Both the position numbers and the translations under genes were made by a program. A stretch of DNA of 64,000 nt, taken from contig CP146203.1 in assembly GCA_039995105.1 (NCBI GenBank), positions 1,488,001 to 1,552,000 of the forward strand, given 5' to 3'. Positions 17,869 to 26,941 of this stretch are shown piece by piece (position 1 is the first letter of the stretch; each line of letters opens with the position of its first letter). Source of the DNA: Jonesiaceae bacterium BS-20 (lineage in GTDB: Bacteria; Actinomycetota; Actinomycetes; Actinomycetales; Cellulomonadaceae). Below the pieces are notes generated by a model. The model saw nothing but the letters and a program-made list of their open reading frames with translations. It made no database searches and was not told where the DNA came from.

Positions 17869-20800
17869 ATGAAACAAATCATCCTCACGCGCCTGCACGC
17901 ACTACGCCGCGACGCAGGTCAGATCGCCCCCGTTATCGTCCTATCAGCCATCATGGCGCTCATCGGTATAAGCACCACCGCGGCTGTCTACATGCAGATC
18001 AAATCCACGAACATTGCCATAGACGACATCGCCACCGTGCAACGTACAGACGCAGCAGTCGCTGACGGTCTGGACCGGCTCAGTGCAGGTCAGTCCTTGC
18101 CCGTGGACCGGGCAAACGCAGTCGTCAGCTGCCAGCTTGTCCAGACCAGGCCCGTGTGCTTTGAGTACTGGGCGCTGCCAAACCCTGGCAACGCTGTCGA
18201 CCCCACGAAGTATGACCTCATCGTCAACACGTGGGCTGACCCAGACCGAGACAACCGTCCACCATCAAACCCGCGCGACGTACGGACCCACAAAATCCAG
18301 CTTGAGGCAGCGTCCTACCAAACTGGCAACGGGTCGGCCCCGAGCAACATCGACGGCAAGATCGTGTATGAGGCAACACCAAAGGCCCTCTTCGGCAACG
18401 CAATCCATGGGTTTTCCTCAGTCCTATTGAACGGCCCCGATGGGACCGTCACAGGGTATAACTCCATCACCGGCGCGAACACCCCCAGCAAAGGGATCGT
18501 ATCCACTTCTGGGTGGGCTATGTACGGCTCAGACATCACCGTCGGACAGACCACCTTGTACGGCAGCCAAGACAACGCCGGAACCATCACACCCTCCCGC
18601 TGCACAGGAGACGCCTGCGAAGACTCTGGCATCACTACTGCCGGGCATACCTACGCCAAGGCAACCGCAGAATCAGTAGCTTGGATGGGTGACCTTACAT
18701 GCACGGAACGTATCGAAGGTAACTGGATAGCTTCCGAGCACAACGGCACAATTACCGCCAACACATTGTGCGTTGAAGGCAACTTCATTATTGACATGCC
18801 AACGGTCGTTGCCGCACCTAAATCTCGGGTGGTGATTAAGGGTGCCACAGTCATTCAAGATTCCCTCAACACCCCCGGCCAACCAGGCAGCTTGATCGTT
18901 TACTCCCAAGGTCAGACCGTCACATTCAACGCCACAGCGGGTCGTGACCCAGGCCTTGGAATTTCGGCCATGATCTTTGCCCCTCGAGCCGCTTGCACTA
19001 GCGACCCGGGCAGTAACCAGCACGTCACCAACTACTTCGGTTCACTTGTGTGCGACACCGTTTCCCTCGGTGGTGAATGGACCCACGCCCACGATGAAGC
19101 GGCAGTAGCCACATTAACGAACGATGTGCCGGCCTCAGCTAACGCATGGACGGTTGGCCCCTACACCAAGGTAGACGGTTCAGATAAGTGGGACTCCCCT
19201 ACCGACTGGGAAACAAATCAATGCCCCGTACCAGCCCCAGTCTCTGCCGCATCGCACTGGAGACTGTCTGAATCAGCTGGGCTCCTTGCCGCAGACTCCA
19301 CAGGGCGCCGCGACGCAACCTGGGCCTCCAGCTTCGCAGGGCGAGCTAGCACCTTCTGCGGTACAGGCGCACAGCTAACACCAGGCGGCCAAGTTTCATC
19401 CACCCAGGCTGTCCACTCCACCAGCGGTAACGTCACCATTGAATGGTGGGGCAAAGGCACCGTTGGCACCATCGCAAACACCGCCGGCGTCACCATCGAC
19501 ATGGACTCCACCGGACACATCGCGGTCACCTCAGGCGGCAAAAAGGCAACCCTGCCATTCACCGTTCAAAACGCAACCAAAACCCACCTGTACACCGTTA
19601 CCGTCACCTCCGACGGAACAACCACCTTGCACGTCAACGGTGCACTCAAGGCCACTGCCACCACAGCAGCACCAGCAGGCGGGCCAACCACAATCGCCGA
19701 CGGTACAGCTGGCGTCATGCACAACGTCGCTGTGTACACACGAGCTCTGACACAAACCGAAATTTCCGCACGTTGGGCCAAATGGAATGAAGTCGCCGAG
19801 TTCGACGTCACCAATCCCGGAACCCCATTTACTGCACCTACAAACGTCACGGACAACAACTCCACCGGCGACAAGCTCAGCCTGCACTGGGACGCACCAA
19901 CTGGAACATTCCCAGATGACTCCCTCTACACCGTCCAGTCCGCTGAACTGCGCACCGACCCGTACAGTGACGTGGCGTCCGTCAAGGCCCCTGCACTGAC
20001 CCTGGCTCAGCAAAACCCAGAACAGGGAGACTTCTGGTACCGAGTATGCGCAACGTACAACGGTGACACCCAGTGCTCTGACCCTGTCAACATTCTCACC
20101 ATCCCGGAACCAACCACCCCTCCGGTGCACGTTGCCTCCGCAACGCAAAAGACCGTCACATTCAACTGGACCGAAGTTCCAGGAAGCAAACGCTACGAAT
20201 ACCGGTACCGCATCGACCGCGGCAACTGGTCAGCGCCAACTAGCGCTGCAACCAACGTGACCGCAACCGTAACCTCACCAACCGGGGACACCCGCATTGA
20301 CCTGCAAATGCGTGTCCTCAACGGACCAGCAATCTCCAACTGGTCCCCAATGGTGACCGGGTACGTGACACCATCAGCGCCGGCCCCAGCCGTCAAGAAC
20401 GTCACCATGACAACCGCTGACATCCAATGGGCTGCAATTCCGCACGTTACCGAATACACCACCCGTCACCGCGTTAACGGCGGACAGTGGGTCACCGGAA
20501 CAACAGCAACCCCGGACCTCACATTGAAGTCCTTGTCAGCAAACCAGCGCGTGGAACTGCAAGTGCAGTCCATCAACCCGTCAGGCGTATCAACATGGTC
20601 GACAACCCTGCCGGTCATCACCCAGCCATCAGCCCCAGTCGTCCGCACAGGAACCGCTACTACAACCAGCGCACCATTCCTGTGGGACCCAATTGCCAAC
20701 GCCACCAAGTACGAGACCCAATCACGTATCAACGGGGGCAACTGGGCTAATACCGATTCGACCACATCCACTCACACGACAATCACACACGAGGGTAAAC

Positions 20801-23800
20801 CCAACACCCTTGTGGAACTGCGCGTACGCACGGTCAACCCAACAGGGACATCCGACTGGTCCGAAGTGGCTGCTTCCACCGTCAAGCCTTCAGCTCCTAC
20901 CGTTGAAGTAACCGACACCACTGCCACAACCGTTACCTTCGGTTGGGGCGCAATCCCAAACGCAGCGAGTTATGAATATCGGTACAAAATTAACGCCAGT
21001 TCCTGGTCCGGTGCCCTAACAAACAGTTCTGCTTTGACACGTCGCATTGACGCGCTCTCCAACAACGACTCTGTAGAGTTCCAAGTTCGCACAGTGAACC
21101 AGTCAGGTACATCCGACTGGTCAACAAGTGTGCACGGGCAAGCCGCACCGCTGCCACCCGAACCAGCATTTGCTTCAGGTTCCAGCACAGGCACAACCTT
21201 CACCTGGAACGCCGTACCTAACGCCACCGGGTATGAATACCAGTACAAGACCAACACTGGCGCGTGGACAAAACCCTTGCCAGTGAAGGCCGGTCCTACC
21301 CAGAGCATTGATGAGCTAGGCCCTAACACCAAAATTGAGTTCCAGGTGCGAACCCTGAACAAGTCTGGGGTCTCAACCTGGTCATCATCAGCCACCGGGT
21401 ACACGCTCCCAACTGCCCCACAACTGCGTGAAAGCGGGCACACTGACAACAGCGTTGACCTCGCATGGGACCACGTGGCCTATGCAACTAACTACGAGTA
21501 CCGGTACCTCACCGATGGCCAGTGGTCGGACATTCAAACCACGGAAGAGCCAGCAGTCATCCTGGAGGGACTGGAACAAAACAGCACCATATCAGTGGAA
21601 GTTTTCACCGTGAACGCTGCAGGTACATCGCAGAACTTCACCGCACTGAAAACGCACACCACCCCTCAAACCCCAGAGTTCGTGCACACTGAATCCACCC
21701 AGGACTCAGCCACATTCGAATGGGAGCAGATCCCTGGGGTCACGGACTATCAGTTCCAGTTCAAGGTCAACAGCGGGGAATGGAACCCCGAAATTCAGGT
21801 CACTGACTACACCAAGACATTGACCGGCCTTAACGCCAGCGACCAGATTACAGCTCGAGTACAAGCTGTCGGCCCATGGTCATCCTCACCATGGTCACTG
21901 TCCTCATGGTCGCAACCAATGACTGTGCACACCACACCAAGCGCTCCAGTTGTAAAACTCAAAACCATGAATGAAGCTGAACCCACTTTCGAGTGGACGG
22001 AAGTTCCCGGTGCAACCGCATACGAGGTTCAGTACTCCATCAACAACGGTGAATCGGCGCAGGAAACTGCTGCAGAAACCACAACCGAGTTCACGGTCCA
22101 AGGCGCCCAGCCAGGACAGACCGTCCTGTTTGAAGTGCGCGTCATCACCGATGCAGGTACGTCTGACTGGTCGGCAACTGCTGAGGTGAGGATCCCGCCG
22201 GCAGCGCCAACAGTTCAACACGATGAGTCCAGCAGCAGTGCTGCCGAGTTCTCCTGGCAAAACGTTGCCTCCGCAGAGCACTATGAATACCAGTACATGA
22301 TCGACAACGGACGGTGGACACCAGTGACCACCATTGAGACCCCGTTCCTCATCATTGACGACCTACAAACAGATCAGTCCGTCAGGGTGCGAGTCCGCAC
22401 TGTTGACGATCAGGGAACAATCTCTGCATGGTCAACCGAAGTTATTGGGTACACGTCCCCGAGCGCCCCATCCAACCTCCTAGGAGACCTCACCAACCCA
22501 AGCACAGCCGAGTTCACTTGGGACAGCGTCCCTCACGCGACCGGGTACGAAGTGCAGTACCTCTTTGGTGACACGGACACCGGCCAGTGGGTACAGGCAA
22601 CCGTCTCAGAAGGGGAACGTACCTTCACGGTCAACGACCTGCCTGCCTCACAGGATGTGAACCTATCTGTACGCACAGTAAGCCCAGGTGGCACATCTGA
22701 GTGGTCTGACGCGGTCACGGCCTTGACGTTGCCAGACGCCCCCGTAGTTACTGTTCCAGACACAGGTGTGAGCGCCAGCGCGATCCCATTTGAATGGACT
22801 CACGTGAGCGACGCCGAATGGTACGAGTACCGTACGTCCAAGAATGACGGTCCATGGTCCGCACCAGAAAATGTTGAGCTCGATGAGTCCATCACCATTG
22901 AGGACCTAACCGAGGACCAGAAGATCACCATTGAGGTTCGAGCAGTTAATGCTGCAGGCCCTTCACCTTGGTCTGCTCCAGCGTCAGGGTACACATCGCC
23001 CAGCACACCGCTGAACTTGGCCGGCTTCGGCACCCCGTTCGGAACCATCTTTGAATGGCAACCTGTACCGCACTCCACACACTATGAAGTTCGGTACCTC
23101 AAGGGTGGCGAGAGTGGTGACTGGGTTGAATCGGTAACCCCAGATGACATCCCTGCGTTCATCATTCCTGATTCCGTGGATGACGAAAGTGCTGTGCAGC
23201 TTGCAGTGCGTGCCATCTCACCTGGTGGTGAGTCCTCGTGGTCTGAGGTAGCTGTAACTGATGCCATTCCGGGTGTACCTGACCTGGGGCAACCGGACAC
23301 CGAATCCAGCGAAACGAGCATCAACTTTACGTGGGCTCCAATTCCAGGCATCAGCTGGTATGAATACCAGTACAAGATCAACGATGGTGACTGGTCACCA
23401 GTGCTCATGAACGGTACTGAAACTTCGGTCACTATCAACGAGCTGCAGAGCAATGACCACGTGATGGTGCAAGTACGGGCCGTGAATGAGATTGGATCTT
23501 CTGCATGGTCAGACCCAGTCTTGAGGTACACCGCGCCGCAGACCCCGGTTGGCTCACTAGTGCAGGTTACCGCCACGCAAGCGGTGTTCACATGGGAGCC
23601 CGTGTCCAGTGCACTGGGTTATGAATACCAAACCCGAACCGGTGATGAACCCTGGTCCGCACCGGTTGCCACCACCGAGGTGGAACTCGTGGAGGCCGGC
23701 CCCGTTGAACCCGAGACATTAACTCGGTTCCGTGTACGGGCAGTTGGCCTGGGTGGTACCGGGGCGTGGTCAGAAGTTGTTCGCGCCACCACTACACAAG

Positions 23801-23901
23801 CAGAAGAGCCAGAACCTGGGCCTCCTGTAGTCGATGACCCGCAAGTCTGGAACAAGCTCCGCTCGGAGCACCTGTACTGGAAGCCTGTCTTTACCAACTA
23901 A
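17869..23901 (+). CDS. Giant pilus-associated adhesin with about 15 FN3-like repeats
   Basis: A protein of 2010 residues. The N-terminus is pilin- or PilX/TadG-like: a basic stretch, then a single hydrophobic helix (about 17-43, GQIAPVIVLSAIMALIGIST) without the usual Glu5. A beta-rich passenger follows (about 50-450). Next comes a LamG/concanavalin-like domain (about 455-645; SGNVTIEWWGKGTVG and TRALTQTEISARW). About 15 fibronectin-III-like repeats of about 90 residues then run to residue 1985. Each repeat has the pattern F-x-W-x-x-(V/I)-P-x-A-x-x-Y-E-Y-x-Y-x-I-N-x-G-x-W. The C-terminus has no LPxTG anchor. Coupled to the prepilin gene, it is best explained as a pilus-tip or pilus-displayed adhesin. 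Ligand unknown. Confidence 0.8.
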   Translation: MKQIILTRLHALRRDAGQIAPVIVLSAIMALIGISTTAAVYMQIKSTNIAIDDIATVQRTDAAVADGLDRLSAGQSLPVDRANAVVSCQLVQTRPVCFEYWALPNPGNAVDPTKYDLIVNTWADPDRDNRPPSNPRDVRTHKIQLEAASYQTGNGSAPSNIDGKIVYEATPKALFGNAIHGFSSVLLNGPDGTVTGYNSITGANTPSKGIVSTSGWAMYGSDITVGQTTLYGSQDNAGTITPSRCTGDACEDSGITTAGHTYAKATAESVAWMGDLTCTERIEGNWIASEHNGTITANTLCVEGNFIIDMPTVVAAPKSRVVIKGATVIQDSLNTPGQPGSLIVYSQGQTVTFNATAGRDPGLGISAMIFAPRAACTSDPGSNQHVTNYFGSLVCDTVSLGGEWTHAHDEAAVATLTNDVPASANAWTVGPYTKVDGSDKWDSPTDWETNQCPVPAPVSAASHWRLSESAGLLAADSTGRRDATWASSFAGRASTFCGTGAQLTPGGQVSSTQAVHSTSGNVTIEWWGKGTVGTIANTAGVTIDMDSTGHIAVTSGGKKATLPFTVQNATKTHLYTVTVTSDGTTTLHVNGALKATATTAAPAGGPTTIADGTAGVMHNVAVYTRALTQTEISARWAKWNEVAEFDVTNPGTPFTAPTNVTDNNSTGDKLSLHWDAPTGTFPDDSLYTVQSAELRTDPYSDVASVKAPALTLAQQNPEQGDFWYRVCATYNGDTQCSDPVNILTIPEPTTPPVHVASATQKTVTFNWTEVPGSKRYEYRYRIDRGNWSAPTSAATNVTATVTSPTGDTRIDLQMRVLNGPAISNWSPMVTGYVTPSAPAPAVKNVTMTTADIQWAAIPHVTEYTTRHRVNGGQWVTGTTATPDLTLKSLSANQRVELQVQSINPSGVSTWSTTLPVITQPSAPVVRTGTATTTSAPFLWDPIANATKYETQSRINGGNWANTDSTTSTHTTITHEGKPNTLVELRVRTVNPTGTSDWSEVAASTVKPSAPTVEVTDTTATTVTFGWGAIPNAASYEYRYKINASSWSGALTNSSALTRRIDALSNNDSVEFQVRTVNQSGTSDWSTSVHGQAAPLPPEPAFASGSSTGTTFTWNAVPNATGYEYQYKTNTGAWTKPLPVKAGPTQSIDELGPNTKIEFQVRTLNKSGVSTWSSSATGYTLPTAPQLRESGHTDNSVDLAWDHVAYATNYEYRYLTDGQWSDIQTTEEPAVILEGLEQNSTISVEVFTVNAAGTSQNFTALKTHTTPQTPEFVHTESTQDSATFEWEQIPGVTDYQFQFKVNSGEWNPEIQVTDYTKTLTGLNASDQITARVQAVGPWSSSPWSLSSWSQPMTVHTTPSAPVVKLKTMNEAEPTFEWTEVPGATAYEVQYSINNGESAQETAAETTTEFTVQGAQPGQTVLFEVRVITDAGTSDWSATAEVRIPPAAPTVQHDESSSSAAEFSWQNVASAEHYEYQYMIDNGRWTPVTTIETPFLIIDDLQTDQSVRVRVRTVDDQGTISAWSTEVIGYTSPSAPSNLLGDLTNPSTAEFTWDSVPHATGYEVQYLFGDTDTGQWVQATVSEGERTFTVNDLPASQDVNLSVRTVSPGGTSEWSDAVTALTLPDAPVVTVPDTGVSASAIPFEWTHVSDAEWYEYRTSKNDGPWSAPENVELDESITIEDLTEDQKITIEVRAVNAAGPSPWSAPASGYTSPSTPLNLAGFGTPFGTIFEWQPVPHSTHYEVRYLKGGESGDWVESVTPDDIPAFIIPDSVDDESAVQLAVRAISPGGESSWSEVAVTDAIPGVPDLGQPDTESSETSINFTWAPIPGISWYEYQYKINDGDWSPVLMNGTETSVTINELQSNDHVMVQVRAVNEIGSSAWSDPVLRYTAPQTPVGSLVQVTATQAVFTWEPVSSALGYEYQTRTGDEPWSAPVATTEVELVEAGPVEPETLTRFRVRAVGLGGTGAWSEVVRATTTQAEEPEPGPPVVDDPQVWNKLRSEHLYWKPVFTN

Positions 23902-23907
23902 ACCCCT

Positions 23908-23947
23908 CCCATAGCAGGCGCTCAGCACACTGATCGCCTGCTATGGG
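23908..23947 (+). terminator. Hairpin after the adhesin gene
   Basis: A perfect 13-bp stem (CCCATAGCAGGCG and its complement) with a 14-nt loop lies 7 nt past the adhesin stop. There is no T-run, so termination may be partial and allow the next small gene to be read. Confidence 0.6.
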
Positions 23948-23972
23948 CCCCACAATTGAAGGGCGCAACTCC

Positions 23973-24311
23973 ATGGATCTTGCAAGCACACTGGGTTTTG
24001 ACCCGCACCCCGTTACACCTGAACCATCCTTGGCAAACCCGAGGCCCTCCACCATTCATCAGCCCGTGCTGGCCGCCTCTACACAGGGATACGGCTTTAC
24101 GCAGAGTGACAGGGCACCGCGCCAGGTCAACCGCTCACGAGAACCTGCCAGCCCGGGGATCATGACCGCGCTGGTCAACATTGCAGCCAGCGCCATCTCA
24201 GTTCAGCAACCACGCCGCACAGAGAACCTGACCCGGCTGCAGATAGATGGGATTAGCGACCAGGCGCTGAATGTCCAAGTCCAAAACGACATGGCGGGGC
24301 TACTGATCTAG
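23973..24311 (+). CDS. Small unknown protein downstream of the adhesin
   Basis: A protein of 112 residues starting MDLASTLGFDPHPVTPEPSL. I chose the ATG at 23,973 because GAAGGG lies 9 nt upstream; a longer frame to 23,943 would begin inside the hairpin. The protein is soluble, Pro/Ser/Gln-rich and probably unstructured at the start. It ends in a more regular helix-strand region (GIMTALVNIAASAISV). No family is recognised. It lies last in the adhesin operon and is closed by a bidirectional terminator. Confidence 0.5.
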   Translation: MDLASTLGFDPHPVTPEPSLANPRPSTIHQPVLAASTQGYGFTQSDRAPRQVNRSREPASPGIMTALVNIAASAISVQQPRRTENLTRLQIDGISDQALNVQVQNDMAGLLI

Positions 24312-24317
24312 CACTCC

Positions 24318-24373
24318 CCTGCACACGGCAATGGCCCCACCTCAGTTGAGATGGGGCCATTGCCGTGTGCAGG
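24318..24373. terminator. Bidirectional terminator between convergent genes
   Basis: A perfect 22-bp stem (arms 24,318-24,339 and 24,352-24,373) with a 12-nt loop lies between the stops of the small plus-strand gene and the minus-strand gene at 24,387. Confidence 0.85.
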
Positions 24374-24386
24374 TATATACACCGTT

Positions 24387-25106
24387 CTAGGACGGTGCAA
24401 AGGACAAGGTGAAACCGAAGTCTTGCAAGACCAGGCAAAAACGGGTCCATTCCACCGGGCCGAGCACGAGTTCAGTCCTGCCAAGCAGTTCAGTAAGATC
24501 CGCGGACCTCACCTCACCGGTGATCATGTTCATGCGCATCTGTACCCGAGCTAATGCTTCATCCCCGGTCGCCTGCGAAACTGAGGTGAGGTACACCCAC
24601 AAGGCGCTCACCACCGCATCGTAAGTACCTGGCTCAACTGCGCTTGCACGCACCCCATCAACCCAGTCGTTCACTGTGGCGCCATGGGTAAGTTGAGAAG
24701 CGACAAGGGTGAAGTCAATTGCAGGAGCGTCAGCGAAATGGTTCAACGCACCAAACGTCACCAGGACATTATGTGGGTCCAGTGCGTCCGTCCAAGCGTC
24801 ACGCAACTGGGCAAAGGCGGTCACCACCGAAACGTCCTCAGCAACGGCCAGCGGAGCCACCCTTTCCATCAACTGCGCCATCGTCGCAAAGAACTCGGCA
24901 GCAGGGTCCCCCAAGCGAGAACTTACCTTCGCCCAGACACGAGCCATTACCCTGTTCACGTCAGCTTCAACCTGGCATGCCACTGCTTCAACCCATTGCG
25001 CTTCAGTAAGCTGTTCACCTTGCATTCCGAGCCGAACTGCACGCTGCTCATAGCTGCTGGCGTTCGTCGCATAAAACTGTCGTGTGCGTAACGCTGAACT
25101 GCTCAT
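24387..25106 (-). CDS. Unknown helical protein in the pilus locus
   Basis: A protein of 239 residues starting MSSSALRTRQFYATNASSYE. The start at 25,106 is supported by GAAAGGATG 6 nt upstream; longer in-frame extensions have no support. It is predicted all-helical, rich in Ala, Val and Glu, with no signal peptide or membrane span. It is preceded by a 13-residue leader ORF and one copy of the TGCCGCACATA motif. I recognise no family. Position suggests a cytoplasmic partner of the pilus machine, but this is only contextual. Confidence 0.65.
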   Translation of the reverse strand: MSSSALRTRQFYATNASSYEQRAVRLGMQGEQLTEAQWVEAVACQVEADVNRVMARVWAKVSSRLGDPAAEFFATMAQLMERVAPLAVAEDVSVVTAFAQLRDAWTDALDPHNVLVTFGALNHFADAPAIDFTLVASQLTHGATVNDWVDGVRASAVEPGTYDAVVSALWVYLTSVSQATGDEALARVQMRMNMITGEVRSADLTELLGRTELVLGPVEWTRFCLVLQDFGFTLSFAPS

Positions 25107-25128
25107 GGAGACATCCTTTCGTTTGGCC

Positions 25129-25170
25129 CTACCTGCAAGGTTCTTGTCCAAGAAACACTAAGAGGGGCAT
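25129..25170 (-). CDS. Leader ORF of 13 codons after the start-associated motif
   Basis: ATG at 25,170 lies exactly 8 nt downstream of a motif copy, as at the full-length genes. It encodes MPLLVFLGQEPCR and stops at 25,129, about 22 nt before the ribosome binding site and start of the next gene. It may simply be the leaderless first ORF of that mRNA, or a translational leader. No amino-acid bias points to attenuation. Confidence 0.35.
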   Translation of the reverse strand: MPLLVFLGQEPCR

Positions 25171-25201
25171 GCCACTCCTATGTGCGGCAAGCCCCTCTTA
25201 G
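25158..25201 (-). terminator. Hairpin with the motif in its loop
   Basis: An 11-bp perfect stem (CTAAGAGGGGC at 25,158-25,168 with its complement at 25,191-25,201) encloses a 22-nt loop that contains most of the motif copy at 25,179-25,189. It could terminate transcription from the pilC operon while the same DNA starts the next gene. Confidence 0.5.
25179..25189 (-). promoter_or_regulatory. Start-associated motif TGCCGCACATA
   Basis: Exact copy, 8 nt before the ATG at 25,170 of the 13-codon leader ORF. Confidence 0.7.
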
Positions 25202-25212
25202 CTAACTGTTCG

Positions 25213-25731
25213 TTACAGCGGTTCTACACGCACCACAGATGCGGGCTGCACAAGCACACTGCGGCCGTCCTGCATTGTGATTGTCAGGCCCCAACCTCCC
25301 GTGGCTAGGGTCCCTTCAACGCTCCCTCCTGTGGTTAACCTCAGCCGGACGTTCTGCCCATTCGCCTCTGACAGGTCCAGGACAGTGCCGTTTTGAAGGG
25401 TGTACATGTGCGAAGCGCGCGTACCCAGACCAAGATGCGGGGCGGCGGTTGCAAATGACTTGCCCACTGTTTCCAACACCTGCTGTTCACAGTGGTCAAA
25501 GTCCATGCCCTGCCCCTGTCGAAGCCTGACGGTTTGGCCTCCACCGTTGGCCACGACGTCCCACTCCCACAGGTCACCTTGACGGGTAATTGAGGCAACA
25601 AAATGCTCTTGAGCTGCCGCTGAATGATCGCCGTCCCAGGTCCATTGAGTGAAGCTGCCGGCACTGCTGTACATCCATGGTGGTGTTTGCTTGGCAGCGA
25701 CATTTGTCGTTCGTACAGTGTTCACGTCCAC
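25213..25731 (-). CDS. Unknown protein at the end of the pilB-pilT-pilC operon
   Basis: A protein of 172 residues starting at a GTG. Either GTG 25,731 or 25,725 is possible; AAGGGA, 6 nt before the second, favours the shorter form. It begins 4 nt after the pilC stop, so it is co-transcribed. It has no signal peptide or membrane span. The sequence is Gly/Gln/Thr-rich and beta-like, and the C-terminal half (VRLRLTTGGSVEGTLATGGW) looks like a small barrel that ends VQPASVVRVEPL. No family is recognised. A role in pilus biogenesis is inferred from operon context only. Confidence 0.65.
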   Translation of the reverse strand: MDVNTVRTTNVAAKQTPPWMYSSAGSFTQWTWDGDHSAAAQEHFVASITRQGDLWEWDVVANGGGQTVRLRQGQGMDFDHCEQQVLETVGKSFATAAPHLGLGTRASHMYTLQNGTVLDLSEANGQNVRLRLTTGGSVEGTLATGGWGLTITMQDGRSVLVQPASVVRVEPL

Positions 25732-25735
25732 TCCC

Positions 25736-26941
25736 TTACTGGATGAGGTCCATTACGGCGAATGTCGGCAGGTACATCGCAATCACAATTGAACCGATAA
25801 GCGCGCTAATCAGAACAATGAGAAACGGCTCTAACCGGCTCGATAGAACCGCGGTCTCGGCAGCTACTCGTTCGTCATAGTAATCAGCAATTTTGAGCAA
25901 CATCGTGTCAGTGTTTGCTGACTCTTCACCTGCTGCAACCATTTGCGTAAACATGTATGGAATGTGTTCAGGTGCGTCAGCCAATGCTCGAGCAACCCCT
26001 CCACCGGTATTGACACTGTGGCGAGCCTCCATGAACACCCTGGACAGCACGACATTATCTGCCACAGGAGCTGCACCCTCCAGGGCTGTAAGCACAGGCA
26101 CCCCTGAACTCATCATGACGGAAAGAGTGCGAGCTACACGGGTCAAACCAATCATCGTTAATAGCGGACCGAACACAGGTAACCGCAACTTGATCGGATC
26201 CAACTTGTTTCGAATCCAGTCGCTATTTTTGTTTGCACGCCACCAAGGAATTGCAATAGCAATCGCAATGATCAGCGGGATGGCAATGGTCCCCGCTACG
26301 TCAGAGATGGCCATAACGAGTTGAGTGAAAGCCGGCAGCTCCCCGTCAAGGTCGTCAAAAATTTTGGCAAAGACTGGCATGCCCCATGTCAAGAGCGCGA
26401 ACAATGCAACCAGCCCAAAGATCAGCACCGTTAACGGGTAGGTTGTAGCCTTCTTAATGTCCCCACGCAGTTTGACGTTCGCTTCAAAGTTATCGGCCAG
26501 CGACAGCAATGCCCGTTCCAGGAACCCTGCCTCCTCACCAGCGCGCACCAGCATCACCATGAGCGGGGGAAACACCTTTGGGGATGCTTCAAACGCGTGA
26601 CCCAAGGACCGTCCGCTGGCCACTTCCGTGTGTGCGGTTTCAACGGCCGCACGCAGCGTTTCGTTCGCCTCTCCTCGGTACAGGATTTCCAGTGCCCGCA
26701 ACACCGGAATTTGCGATTCCACCAAGGTTGCGAACATGCGGGCAAACGTGGCGAGTTCACGGGGCTTGACGTGCTTGCTACCAAACTTGAAGTTAAGGCC
26801 GGCACTGCGTTCGGTGACAGACATGACCTTCAACCCTGACGCGGATACTTGCGCGCGAGCTTCATCCATGTTGATTGCAACGATGTTACGCACAACAATT
26901 TCTTGCGCGCTCTCATCGAAGAGTCGAGCTTCAAATTTCAC
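25736..26941 (-). CDS. pilC: Type IV pilus inner-membrane platform protein PilC
   Basis: A protein of 401 residues with two T2SSF domains (about 65-190 and 270-390) and three membrane regions (TTYPLTVLIFGLVALFALLT, GTIAIPLIIAIAIAIPWW and IVLISALIGSIVIAMYLPTF). The characteristic FARMFATLVESQIPVLRALE and SVMMSSGVPVLTALEGAAP segments are present. It forms the platform that couples the PilB and PilT motors to pilin addition and removal. It overlaps pilT by 4 nt. Confidence 0.95.
   Translation of the reverse strand: MKFEARLFDESAQEIVVRNIVAINMDEARAQVSASGLKVMSVTERSAGLNFKFGSKHVKPRELATFARMFATLVESQIPVLRALEILYRGEANETLRAAVETAHTEVASGRSLGHAFEASPKVFPPLMVMLVRAGEEAGFLERALLSLADNFEANVKLRGDIKKATTYPLTVLIFGLVALFALLTWGMPVFAKIFDDLDGELPAFTQLVMAISDVAGTIAIPLIIAIAIAIPWWRANKNSDWIRNKLDPIKLRLPVFGPLLTMIGLTRVARTLSVMMSSGVPVLTALEGAAPVADNVVLSRVFMEARHSVNTGGGVARALADAPEHIPYMFTQMVAAGEESANTDTMLLKIADYYDERVAAETAVLSSRLEPFLIVLISALIGSIVIAMYLPTFAVMDLIQ

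Noticed and set aside
19531-20148. 205-codon minus-strand frame within the adhesin gene
   Set aside because: Antisense to FN3-repeat coding sequence, with shadow-like Gly/Val/Cys bias and no start signal.
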